Source of the DNA: Lachnospiraceae bacterium
GTDB lineage: Bacteria > Bacillota > Clostridia > Lachnospirales > Lachnospiraceae
Assembly (NCBI GenBank): GCA_910575035.1
Contig: CAJTDL010000001.1
Span: 62,001 to 126,000, forward strand
Reading direction: 5' to 3'
DNA length: 64,000 bases
Part shown: positions 1-7,984 of the stretch, one piece after another
Numbering within the stretch: position 1 is the stretch's first letter
How the letters are laid out: each line of letters starts with the position of its first letter
Notes under the pieces: generated by a model
Database searches by the model: none
What the model saw: only the letters and a program-made list of their open reading frames with translations
What the model was told of the DNA's origin: nothing
Translations under genes and position numbers: made by a program

Positions 1-2268
1 CAGGGAGAATATTCAGCGTATGAAAACTTGAAAAACCTGGCAAGCAGCCAAAGAATTCGAATACAATTTGAAGAACTGGTAAAGGAATGCCTGCAGTATT
101 TCTGTGCGCAGGATGGTTACTCTGCCCAAAAAGCATACTTAGTGATTGCAATTGATGATTTGGATATGGCGCATTATAATAAGCGCAAAGGGAAACAAGG
201 GCAGTTGAATATCCGTTCCTATGAAATCATGCGTTTGATTTCCAAGTATTTTTCGGTTCCGAGGGTGATTGTGCTTGCAGCCTATAACCATGCTAGCCTT
301 TATAAACAATGCAGCGGTTTTTTTACAGGCAGTAACACCAGCAATTATAATGATGTGCATGAGAATAAGGAATCATTGGGATTTGGCGCCCGCCTGACCA
401 CGGAGTTTATGGAGAAGGTATTTGCGCCTATTTACCGCTTATATATGCCATCTTGGAAAAAGTGGGATTATAATGGAAGGAATATCAAAGTTGATGTTGG
501 AAAAACAGTTAGGCAGGAGGATACATTTTTTCGTTTTTATAATAGCGAGCAACAAAAGCATGTATTCAGCGTAAAGAAATTGCTGCTGGTTATTTATGCA
601 GAACAGACGGGGATTTATTACGACTGTGAAGGGAAGAAAAGGCATTACCTAGAGCCGGATTCCTTGCGGGAATTAAGCAATATCCTGCATTTGCTTTTAG
701 AAGAAGAGGTTCAGGAGTATGATGGACAGGAACTGTATTTACCGAAAAAAGGGAAGGGAATAGGAGAAGGTTTTAAAAGGATTATGGATGATTCCTATTT
801 TCGCTTTACCCAGGAGCGCATCTATTTGGAAGAAGAGAGGGAACTGCTTTATAGTCTGTTAGAAAATCGGATTGACCGTAGGGGAGAGCAGATTGTCCAG
901 CTAATCTCACCGAATGTGAAGCCCTTGGGAAGGACAAATCGGCAAATTATTAAATTGTACAAGACTGAGCGCCAGGAATATTTGCAATATACGTCAGAGA
1001 AACTGTATGGCCGTAACTCGCTGGAAACAATTATTGACTTTTTGGAAGATAATAGTGACGTGTCTTATAGTTATGCGGAATTGGTGCATAGCATTTATCA
1101 TATGACCCGCTTGGAATCGCCATATTCAAGAGGGTTGGTAGCGTGTATTCTGCAGTCTTATTCAATATCATTGTCACAGATTTACTATGCTTATGAAGAT
1201 TTAAAAAGGCGAGTTGCCAAAATAGAAATAGAAGAGGGAGTGGATATCTATATCAATGGGTATAGGCGTGTAGGTTTTGGGCAGATAAGCTCCCTTGGCA
1301 AGAGTGCTGCTGGCGCAGAGGAAATGAGAGAGATTGAGAAGTATGCCATGTTGTTAAAGGGCATCGTTGGAGATACTGTTCTGGGAAAATGGACAGAGTA
1401 TTATTTTCCAAAAGTTTATAAAAGTGGGATGCAGGAGAAATATGCTGTATTAATAGGATGTTTTGAGGGATTCTGGGAGGCAGGGTTTAAGGTAGAGCAT
1501 TATTTTGAGCATGAACCTACGGATAATGATATTTCAAACATGGTGGAGGAATGCATTTTTTTGATGATGATGTATCCGGATTTGTTGAAGTGGAAAAATC
1601 TTCAATTGGAGATTTATCATAAAGCGGATGAGGGCGGGGTTAGGGGGATAGAGATCCTGCATAATGGAGAAGTACAGTTTGAATTGAGTGCATTCATTAC
1701 GTTTTCTGTTTTTTATCCATATGCTTTACATAAAATGGAAGAATTACTGTTGGATTCCTTTCAAAAAAGGGAAGGGGATAAAGAGTCTGAAAAAATTTTT
1801 AAGGAAAGAGCAAAGAATATAACTGAAAAAACATTTGATATGTTATGGGAGCAATATTATAAATGGGATAAGGAATATGGGAACATGATTTTGCCTATCC
1901 AGCATTTTGATACAATGTATAACCTTATCAAGCATTTGTTCCAGGAAGGCAAAGCAGCAAATGAGTATGCTGTGAATCTGGATGAGAAAGGCGTCTTTTT
2001 CAAGGAGTTTGATTCCATGACAAGTCAATTTGGGAAGCATTTGAAGGAAATAGATAACTATTATTGCCTGGATGGTAAAGAAAGTTTTTGGAATAAGTTT
2101 AATGAATGCCCATACTTTATGCTTTTGGAACGTATAAAGTCAAAAGAAAAGTCTGTGGCGTATATTGAGGATCATATTATGTATATTGCTATAGCCGTAT
2201 ATAACCATCGTATGATAGATTTTAGTCCAGATGACAATAAGAGAATGGATGGTCAGATCTATGATTAA
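1..2268 (+). CDS. rdrA: RADAR ATPase RdrA, copy 1 (5' end outside window)
   Basis: This is the C-terminal three quarters of a large P-loop ATPase. The frame is open from base 1, so the TTG at 28 is not a real start and the Walker A motif lies outside the window. A Walker B-like strand, LVIAIDDLD, sits near the left edge and is preceded by a segment (NLASSQRIRIQFEELV) that matches SLSSSQKVKRDFGVLI in the complete homologue at 32819. The C-terminal part is mostly helical with no recognised domain. In RADAR systems RdrA forms a ring-shaped ATPase that acts with the deaminase RdrB against phage. Here rdrB follows with a short overlap and a SLATT-like membrane gene comes next, the known RADAR order. 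The assignment rests on this context and on similarity to the second copy. Confidence 0.85.
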   Translation, partial: QGEYSAYENLKNLASSQRIRIQFEELVKECLQYFCAQDGYSAQKAYLVIAIDDLDMAHYNKRKGKQGQLNIRSYEIMRLISKYFSVPRVIVLAAYNHASLYKQCSGFFTGSNTSNYNDVHENKESLGFGARLTTEFMEKVFAPIYRLYMPSWKKWDYNGRNIKVDVGKTVRQEDTFFRFYNSEQQKHVFSVKKLLLVIYAEQTGIYYDCEGKKRHYLEPDSLRELSNILHLLLEEEVQEYDGQELYLPKKGKGIGEGFKRIMDDSYFRFTQERIYLEEERELLYSLLENRIDRRGEQIVQLISPNVKPLGRTNRQIIKLYKTERQEYLQYTSEKLYGRNSLETIIDFLEDNSDVSYSYAELVHSIYHMTRLESPYSRGLVACILQSYSISLSQIYYAYEDLKRRVAKIEIEEGVDIYINGYRRVGFGQISSLGKSAAGAEEMREIEKYAMLLKGIVGDTVLGKWTEYYFPKVYKSGMQEKYAVLIGCFEGFWEAGFKVEHYFEHEPTDNDISNMVEECIFLMMMYPDLLKWKNLQLEIYHKADEGGVRGIEILHNGEVQFELSAFITFSVFYPYALHKMEELLLDSFQKREGDKESEKIFKERAKNITEKTFDMLWEQYYKWDKEYGNMILPIQHFDTMYNLIKHLFQEGKAANEYAVNLDEKGVFFKEFDSMTSQFGKHLKEIDNYYCLDGKESFWNKFNECPYFMLLERIKSKEKSVAYIEDHIMYIAIAVYNHRMIDFSPDDNKRMDGQIYD

Positions 2269-5200
2269 ATTTGCAGCTGAGGTATTGGCATTCGCCTTAC
2301 AATACATACCGCCTAATGATGTTTTGGGCAGGAAAGTAAACTATGATGCTATTCCGCTGTCCAGGCTGCAGGAAATCTGCTTTCATGTAGGGGACAGCCT
2401 GGATGAAGTTTCTTTGCTGAAAAAATTAAGTTATCTAAGGGAATGGGTTTTTGTGCAACTGGAAGTGGAAGGATGGCAGAAAGATACAAATATGAAGGAC
2501 AGGGAAGAAGGGATTAGTATCTTTGATATTATCCATTGCCTTGTTTCTAAACTATTGGATTTTCAGCAGGGAAGAGTGGTATACAGATATAAATATTTAG
2601 AAATTTGGGATTTTTTAAGCAGGAAAATAGGGATAAACCTTTTTGCAGCCAGTTATTATGCCCGTAGGGATTATCAAAAGGCATTTAAGCGGAGAGAATT
2701 TACAAACGCTGAGGTGATTTACCATGATAATTATGTGTTGAATGAAGTCCTTAGCCGCGGGCTTTCAGAGAATCATTTCCACCTGCGCTGTTCTCCCCCT
2801 TATTTTACCTTATCATGGCTGTCACTGATGAACTCTGTCACAAGGGTGCGTATAGCTAATCGGTTGGATCAGATTGGCGAGTCTCCCCGGAGTCCCAAAA
2901 TGCATTATCGCCATAGTTATGAGGAGGATAGTTTTTCTTTGCGCCATCTGAAGGCGGCAGCTATCCGTGTGTATCTTTATGCTTTCCTGACAGGGGAAGT
3001 ATTGGAGCTTGGAACATATTATGCGCCGCTGAAATGGCTGCTCGAGAATATCCTGGAGATGGAGCCAGTGATGGATTTTTTGGGAGATATCTTTCTTGGG
3101 GAAGATGGGAACCATGTGGGGCAGTGCTTTACACAATATTTGGAAGAGACACTGGGGGAAAGAAGGGCATGGGAATTCCAGGAACGCTGTCAGAGGTTTT
3201 ATTGGCTGTTTTGGGTTTGTTATCCGCATATTCCTATGGAATGCCTTTCCTTTGGCAGCAGGTTGTTTGGTTTGGAAAACCAGGATAAGATAACAGAATA
3301 TATAAGGAAAACGTACCAGCCGATGCCTCTGGGGCAGTGTGCATGGCTGTTTCAGGGACAATATCAGGACAAGTACCGTGCAGAATGGGATTGGCAGGGC
3401 AGGATGGCTATCCGGCGCCTTTTGGCAGACCCGAATGAATTGTTAAAGGCCAGGGATTGCATCCAGTATGCTATTGATGGATTTCATACAAACAGCAGCA
3501 GCCGGCAGAAAGATTATGCCCTGAACAGTGTGGAATGGAAATGGGATGAATGGGAACAGGCAGTAGCTATGGGGGAGCGTTGGCTGATTTATCAGATGGA
3601 ACATAGGCGTTTTTATTATAAGAAAGGGGATAAAGAACGGGAGAGGGGGATATACAATTTATTCTTTGCGTATCTGTTGATAAAGGAGTCATTCCGTAAT
3701 GAGCTATTACAGAATAACGATAAAATCGGGTTCCAGAATTTCCAGATTTACCAAAAGAGGAAAGACTGGTTTACAACTGCCTTTTCAGAAGAGGAGTTAG
3801 CACAGATTGCGGTGAAGGGCGCATTCCACAAACAGCATCTGAAAAGCCTGGAATTAAGGCTTATGCCGGCAGATAGTGATGTGAAGAATATCTACATGCT
3901 CCGTGCATGTGACAAGGCCATTGGCCAGCTAACCTTTAAATCCCGTAAGAAGGCAGATCAAAAATATTACTATGTGTTTCATTTTGGGAAGAAAAAAGAC
4001 AGTCTGTACAAAGGGAGCGAGATGCGGTGCCGCCATAAGGCGTTCCGTGGGAAGCTGAAGCGGCAATCCAATGCCATTATGTCTATGCGAGAGAAAAACC
4101 CGAGGGTAGGAGAAAGGCTGAAAGGGATAGATGCCTGTTCCAGCGAAGACGGCTGCCGGCCAGAAGTCTTTGCCGTAGCTTTCCGCACATTGAAAAACCA
4201 TTCTGTACACCGTACAGATATTAAGCAAAAACTTTCCCAACTAAGAATCAGTTATCATGTAGGAGAAGAGAACCAGGATGTATTAGATGGCCTGCGCGCC
4301 ATTGATGAGGCAGTTTACTTCCTCAATATGGGGAGCGGCGACCGCCTGGGGCATGCAACAATGCTGGGCATAAATGTGGAGGAATGGTATAACAGGAATC
4401 ATTGCCAGATATCTATCCGTCAACATGATTATCTGGACAACGTGGCGTGGCTGTACCATAGGATCATATATTTTCAAATATCTAACCAGGATAACTTACT
4501 GGAATATTTGGAGCAGGAATTCCAAGTATTTTTTAACCGCATTTATGAAAAAAACATGGGCATAGATTATAACCAAAACATACTCCATGAGAAAGAGGGA
4601 CACCTTGGCCATAACTTGAACTTTGATATCTATAACTATTATTATGCCTGGGAACTGCGGGGCGATGCCCCAGAACTGTATGAACGGGGCTTCTATCAAA
4701 AGGAACTTAGGGGAGCGGATTCCTGGGGAGACCAGGCGATTAATAAGAGTATAAAGGCAGAGCGGCGAAAAATCCCTGAAGCAGAAATTTTATACCACAC
4801 ATACCATTACAATCCCGCAGTCCGGGCAGAAGGGGATAAGCCTGTCACTATAAAAATTCCTTACTATATGATATGCGGAATTTCAGAAGTGCAGAAGAAG
4901 ATACAAAAGCAGATTGCCAAAAGGGGCATTGCCATCGAAACAAACCCATCATCAAACCTCTTGATAGGCGGCTTGCCAGGCTATGAAGCCCATCCGATTA
5001 TATCCTTCTATAATAAAGGCTTGGTAAGCGATGTAGACAAATTAGAGGCATGTCCTCAGATTAATGTCTCTATTAACACAGATGATCCAGGTGTCTTCAT
5101 CACTTCACTATATAATGAGTACACTTTGATGGCAGGCTCGCTAGAAAATCTGACAGACAGGGATGGAAACCATGTCTATAAGAAAGATATGGTATATGAC

Positions 5201-5305
5201 TGGATTAATAATGTGCGCAAAATGGGCAAGAAACAGGCATTTAGTAAGGAAGTCATAAAGGAAGAGAGGGCGCGTAAAAGCTTGGGCAGAATAGCGGAAG
5301 ATTGA
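2261..5305 (+). CDS. rdrB: RADAR adenosine deaminase-like effector RdrB, copy 1
   Basis: A protein of about 1014 residues with scattered adenosine deaminase superfamily motifs: a metal-binding HxH in SENHFHL (H172, H174), HVGEE with the catalytic Glu at about 669, GDRLGHA (H698), and the metal/substrate motif SINTDDPG (D941, D942). It is much longer than a housekeeping deaminase (about 340 aa), as known for RdrB. In described RADAR systems RdrB deaminates adenosine in RNA or ATP-type nucleotides. Upstream ATGs at 2231 and 2246 are in frame. I chose 2261 because the N-terminus then aligns residue for residue with copy 2 (both have 14 residues before the VP/IP turn). It overlaps the rdrA stop by 8 bases, suggesting translational coupling. 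All expected active-site residues are present. Confidence 0.88.
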   Translation: MIKFAAEVLAFALQYIPPNDVLGRKVNYDAIPLSRLQEICFHVGDSLDEVSLLKKLSYLREWVFVQLEVEGWQKDTNMKDREEGISIFDIIHCLVSKLLDFQQGRVVYRYKYLEIWDFLSRKIGINLFAASYYARRDYQKAFKRREFTNAEVIYHDNYVLNEVLSRGLSENHFHLRCSPPYFTLSWLSLMNSVTRVRIANRLDQIGESPRSPKMHYRHSYEEDSFSLRHLKAAAIRVYLYAFLTGEVLELGTYYAPLKWLLENILEMEPVMDFLGDIFLGEDGNHVGQCFTQYLEETLGERRAWEFQERCQRFYWLFWVCYPHIPMECLSFGSRLFGLENQDKITEYIRKTYQPMPLGQCAWLFQGQYQDKYRAEWDWQGRMAIRRLLADPNELLKARDCIQYAIDGFHTNSSSRQKDYALNSVEWKWDEWEQAVAMGERWLIYQMEHRRFYYKKGDKERERGIYNLFFAYLLIKESFRNELLQNNDKIGFQNFQIYQKRKDWFTTAFSEEELAQIAVKGAFHKQHLKSLELRLMPADSDVKNIYMLRACDKAIGQLTFKSRKKADQKYYYVFHFGKKKDSLYKGSEMRCRHKAFRGKLKRQSNAIMSMREKNPRVGERLKGIDACSSEDGCRPEVFAVAFRTLKNHSVHRTDIKQKLSQLRISYHVGEENQDVLDGLRAIDEAVYFLNMGSGDRLGHATMLGINVEEWYNRNHCQISIRQHDYLDNVAWLYHRIIYFQISNQDNLLEYLEQEFQVFFNRIYEKNMGIDYNQNILHEKEGHLGHNLNFDIYNYYYAWELRGDAPELYERGFYQKELRGADSWGDQAINKSIKAERRKIPEAEILYHTYHYNPAVRAEGDKPVTIKIPYYMICGISEVQKKIQKQIAKRGIAIETNPSSNLLIGGLPGYEAHPIISFYNKGLVSDVDKLEACPQINVSINTDDPGVFITSLYNEYTLMAGSLENLTDRDGNHVYKKDMVYDWINNVRKMGKKQAFSKEVIKEERARKSLGRIAED

Positions 5306-5421
5306 TATAGAGGGATGCCAGGGACAGTAAAGGGAAGAAGAGGCATATGCAGGGGAAACAGAAATGGATAAGTAGAAATGGACAAGGAGAAATGAAATAG
5401 GGAGCGAGGTGCAATAGGGAG

Positions 5422-5991
5422 ATGTGCATACAAAAGAAGAGGGTGTTAAAAGAAAAGGAAAAAGTCATAATAACAAAATGGAAAGTACAATGGGAACAGG
5501 ATTCCTTTTTGGATGTTAACAGTAATGGGGAGTATTTTTTGCAGTGGCTTGAAGCAAATATGGATTTTTTGGAAAGCAGGAGCCGAACGAATAAGTGGAA
5601 GAATTTCCTGATGAAATTCATAGTGCTGATGGGAGTCGTGCTGGCATATGGTATTGTTTTTTACTTGGGGTATAAGAAGGATAGTGTAAGCCTGATCATA
5701 GGTTCAACAGCGCTGTTTGTGCCGTCATTCGTTCTGTATAAATGGATTAATGTAAGGAAATACCAGGAAACATGGAGCCGTTTTTCTACATTCCATTCCA
5801 AAATCCTTCAAGAGATGGTCAAGTATTTATACCACATAGCCCCATATAACCAGGGGGATGTGAAAAAACAATTTGTGAAAAGTGTTATAGAATTGACAGA
5901 ACAGAATGTGGAAAAATTCCGCCAGAATATGGAAGAGAAAGAAGAGAAGCTGTTGTCAGAGCTTAGGATAGGGGAGGTGGGGGAAGCTTAG
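5422..5991 (+). CDS. rdrD: SLATT-like two-TM accessory membrane protein of RADAR copy 1
   Basis: A 189-residue protein with two adjacent hydrophobic helices (about residues 62-83 and 88-108), followed by WINVRKYQETWSRF and a C-terminal amphipathic, probably coiled-coil region rich in Glu and Lys. The 2TM-plus-helix plan and the K(Y/W)QETW segment fit SLATT domains, which accompany many nucleotide-activated defence systems and one subtype of RADAR (RdrD). It lies 116 bp after rdrB on the same strand. A purine-rich AGGGAG directly precedes the ATG, so a GTG at about 5443 is a possible alternative start. The gene at 38694 is a clear homologue, sharing the KYQETW region and the C-terminal helix. 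Pore or membrane-disrupting function is inferred from the family. Confidence 0.72.
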   Translation: MCIQKKRVLKEKEKVIITKWKVQWEQDSFLDVNSNGEYFLQWLEANMDFLESRSRTNKWKNFLMKFIVLMGVVLAYGIVFYLGYKKDSVSLIIGSTALFVPSFVLYKWINVRKYQETWSRFSTFHSKILQEMVKYLYHIAPYNQGDVKKQFVKSVIELTEQNVEKFRQNMEEKEEKLLSELRIGEVGEA

Positions 5992-6060
5992 ATAGGAAGT
6001 CTTTGTGTACTAAGTTTTTTGGGTTATAATTTTACGCTGAAAATTAAAAATAAAAAAGCC

Positions 6061-6087
6061 TAAAGTCTTTTTAAAAATGGCCGATAA
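6061..6087 (+). promoter_or_regulatory. Sigma-28 (SigD/FliA) promoter of the flagellin gene
   Basis: TAAA at 6061-6064, a 15-base spacer, then GCCGATAA at 6080-6087. This is an exact fit to the Gram-positive flagellar consensus TAAA-N15-GCCGATAA. It predicts a transcript with a leader of about 190 bases before the flagellin start at 6284. Confidence 0.9.
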
Positions 6088-6179
6088 AGATAGTGTAAAT
6101 CAAAAATGTAGCAATTATACAGCTACTTAGTATTTTTTTGGTTGATTTTCCTAGGGCTCAGCCAAAAATCATGACAATA

Positions 6180-6274
6180 CTGCTTTAGCAGAATGTAACA
6201 GTTCATCAAATATTTGATGGATTGTTAGATTAATAAAACTTTGCAGCATGGAAGCTGCAGGACATTCAAGGAGG
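6180..6274 (+). promoter_or_regulatory. Structured flagellin leader with CsrA-type hairpin next to the RBS
   Basis: Three inverted repeats lie in the leader: CTGCT-TT-AGCAG at 6180-6191, the 16-base palindrome CATCAAATATTTGATG at 6204-6219, and TGCAGC-ATGGAA-GCTGCA at 6242-6259. The last places a GGA in a six-base loop, the classical CsrA target. A second GGA lies in the Shine-Dalgarno AAGGAGG at 6269-6275. Paired sites, one covering the RBS, are how CsrA with FliW represses hag translation in Bacillus subtilis. CsrA binding here is inferred. Confidence 0.55.
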
Positions 6275-6283
6275 AATAATATT

Positions 6284-7504
6284 ATGGCAATGATCGTACA
6301 ACACAATCTTACAGCAATGAATTCCAACCGTCAATTAGGCATTACTACAAGTGCACAGGCAAAATCTTCTGAGAAATTATCATCAGGTTATAAAATTAAC
6401 CGTGCAGGTGATGATGCAGCAGGGTTGAAAATTTCTGAGAAAATGAGAAGCCAGGTTCGTGGTTTAACACGTGCTTCTGTAAATGCACAGGATGGTGTAT
6501 CATTGATTCAGACGGCAGAAGGTGCTTTGAATGAGGCTCATTCCATTCTTCAGAGGATGAATGAGTTGGCGGTTCAGGGTGCAAATGATACTAATGAAAC
6601 AATTGACCGCGATGCTATCAACGAAGAATTGGATCAGTTGACACAGGAGTTAGACAGAATCTCTTCTACTACCCAGTTTAATAAGCAGAATCTGTTGGAT
6701 GGCTCTTTCCAGGGGAAGAACCTTCATGTGGGAGCTAATGCAAATCAGAAAATTGCTATTAGTATTGATAATATGAATTCTGAGACGTTGGGATTGAGGA
6801 GTATTAAGGGTTCAGAAGAATCTCCTGTTCAGACTGGTGATAAGCCAACAGTTATAACATATAAGGGGAACAATTTTGATTATATTTTGACAGGTACTTT
6901 GTCTGAAAATAAAGCTGCTGCGATAGCAAGTTTCCAAGGTGCAATATCGGTAAAAGCTTTGGAAGATCATTATGCACAGCAATATAATTCTGTTACAGGC
7001 TCTGTTTTCTATCGTGTAATGGATGGAGCAAATTCTGTGAGGGCAGATAGTGCTGCTTCGATTATGGCAATGGATATTTCTATTGCAAAAGCTGCTATTT
7101 CTACCGATATTTGGGACAGTTTTAGTCAGTACCTTCAGACTCAGGGAACGACTGCAAATGATTCGAATGTAGGCGCATCTGCACTTCCGTTTGAAATGGC
7201 AAAGCCGGAAGTTACCACATATGCTAAGGCAAATGCGACAATTACTGCTGTACAGGAAGCAATTAATAAGGTTTCTTCTCAGAGGTCCGCTCTTGGTGCA
7301 TTGCAGAACAGATTAGAGCATACGATTGCTAATTTGGATAATGTAGCAGAGAATACACAAGCAGCAGAGTCTCGTATACGCGACCTTGATATGGCTTCTG
7401 AAATGGTTGAATATAGCAAGAATAATATTCTTGCTCAGGCTGGGCAGTCTATGTTGGCGCAAGCAAACCAGGCAACGCAGGGAGTATTATCTTTGTTGCA
7501 GTAA
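6284..7504 (+). CDS. fliC/hag: Flagellin (filament protein)
   Basis: A 406-residue flagellin. The D0/D1 N-terminus is textbook (VQHNLTAMNSNRQLG, then SSEKLSSGYKINRAGDDAAG and LNEAHSILQRMNELAVQ), and the C-terminus is the matching coiled coil ending QANQATQGVLSLLQ. The middle (about residues 180-320) is variable and rich in Ser, Thr, Ala and Asn, the usual place for O-glycosylation. The ATG at 6284 is chosen over the upstream ORF start at 6248 because AAGGAGG lies 8-9 bases before it and the protein then begins MAMIVQHN like other flagellins. It is driven by the sigma-28 promoter at 6061 and sits directly upstream of a Maf glycosyltransferase and a large glycan cluster, so the filament is probably heavily glycosylated. 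Confidence 0.97.
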   Translation: MAMIVQHNLTAMNSNRQLGITTSAQAKSSEKLSSGYKINRAGDDAAGLKISEKMRSQVRGLTRASVNAQDGVSLIQTAEGALNEAHSILQRMNELAVQGANDTNETIDRDAINEELDQLTQELDRISSTTQFNKQNLLDGSFQGKNLHVGANANQKIAISIDNMNSETLGLRSIKGSEESPVQTGDKPTVITYKGNNFDYILTGTLSENKAAAIASFQGAISVKALEDHYAQQYNSVTGSVFYRVMDGANSVRADSAASIMAMDISIAKAAISTDIWDSFSQYLQTQGTTANDSNVGASALPFEMAKPEVTTYAKANATITAVQEAINKVSSQRSALGALQNRLEHTIANLDNVAENTQAAESRIRDLDMASEMVEYSKNNILAQAGQSMLAQANQATQGVLSLLQ

Positions 7505-7553
7505 TTAAAGAGTATATTGTAAATAAAGTTTTCGTAGGAATTACAAAAAGAAT

Positions 7554-7580
7554 AGAAGAGTTGGCATTGCCAACTCTTCT
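7554..7580 (+). terminator. Hairpin after flagellin (terminator or mRNA stabiliser)
   Basis: A perfect 12-bp stem AGAAGAGTTGGC / GCCAACTCTTCT with a 3-base loop, 49 bases after the flagellin stop. The following bases (GTCCTATTAT) are not a strong T-tract, so termination may be partial. Confidence 0.6.
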
Positions 7581-7622
7581 GTCCTATTATGGATAAATTT
7601 GGACGATGTAAAATAGACGGAG

Positions 7623-7982
7623 GTGGGTTTCCTGAAAGAAGTGGAACAGACAGGAAGAGATATGGAAGGGAAAATAAGGGAATTAAATTTGCAGTTGGAT
7701 TCAATCTATGTAGGGCATATGGTGTTTCAACGGAAAAATAATATAGATGAGATTCAAAAATTGATGCCGCAAATACAAGAGTTTGTGCTATGGTTTTTAG
7801 GAGAGAATAGATTTGAGATAGAGGAAGAATTATATCAGGATATGAGTGCTAATCTGCTTGAGATTATCAGGGACATGGCTCAGGCGATAGAACTTGGGGA
7901 CAGAGTGTTATTACATGATGCAGCAGCATACGGATTGAGTGAATATTTGGCTTTGTTTCTGCCAGAAAAGGAGGGTGAATAA
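7623..7982 (+). CDS. Small helical protein between flagellin and Maf, unknown function
   Basis: A 119-residue, acidic, mostly helical protein with no signal peptide or membrane segment; I do not recognise a family. Its size and position just after flagellin resemble FliS-type chaperones, but no FliS motif is visible. The start is uncertain: a GTG at 7623 overlaps the purine-rich CGGAGG, so initiation at CTG 7632, GTG 7641 or ATG 7662 may be better spaced from GGAGG. Its stop is 2 bases before the maf GTG, with GGAGGG inside its 3' end serving maf, so the two genes are probably translated together. A helper role in flagellin secretion or modification is an inference from position. Confidence 0.7.
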   Translation: MGFLKEVEQTGRDMEGKIRELNLQLDSIYVGHMVFQRKNNIDEIQKLMPQIQEFVLWFLGENRFEIEEELYQDMSANLLEIIRDMAQAIELGDRVLLHDAAAYGLSEYLALFLPEKEGE

Positions 7983-7984
7983 GG

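Noticed and set aside
2822-3361. A 179-codon minus-strand ORF
   Set aside because: It is antisense to rdrB, with no ribosome binding site or recognisable motif.
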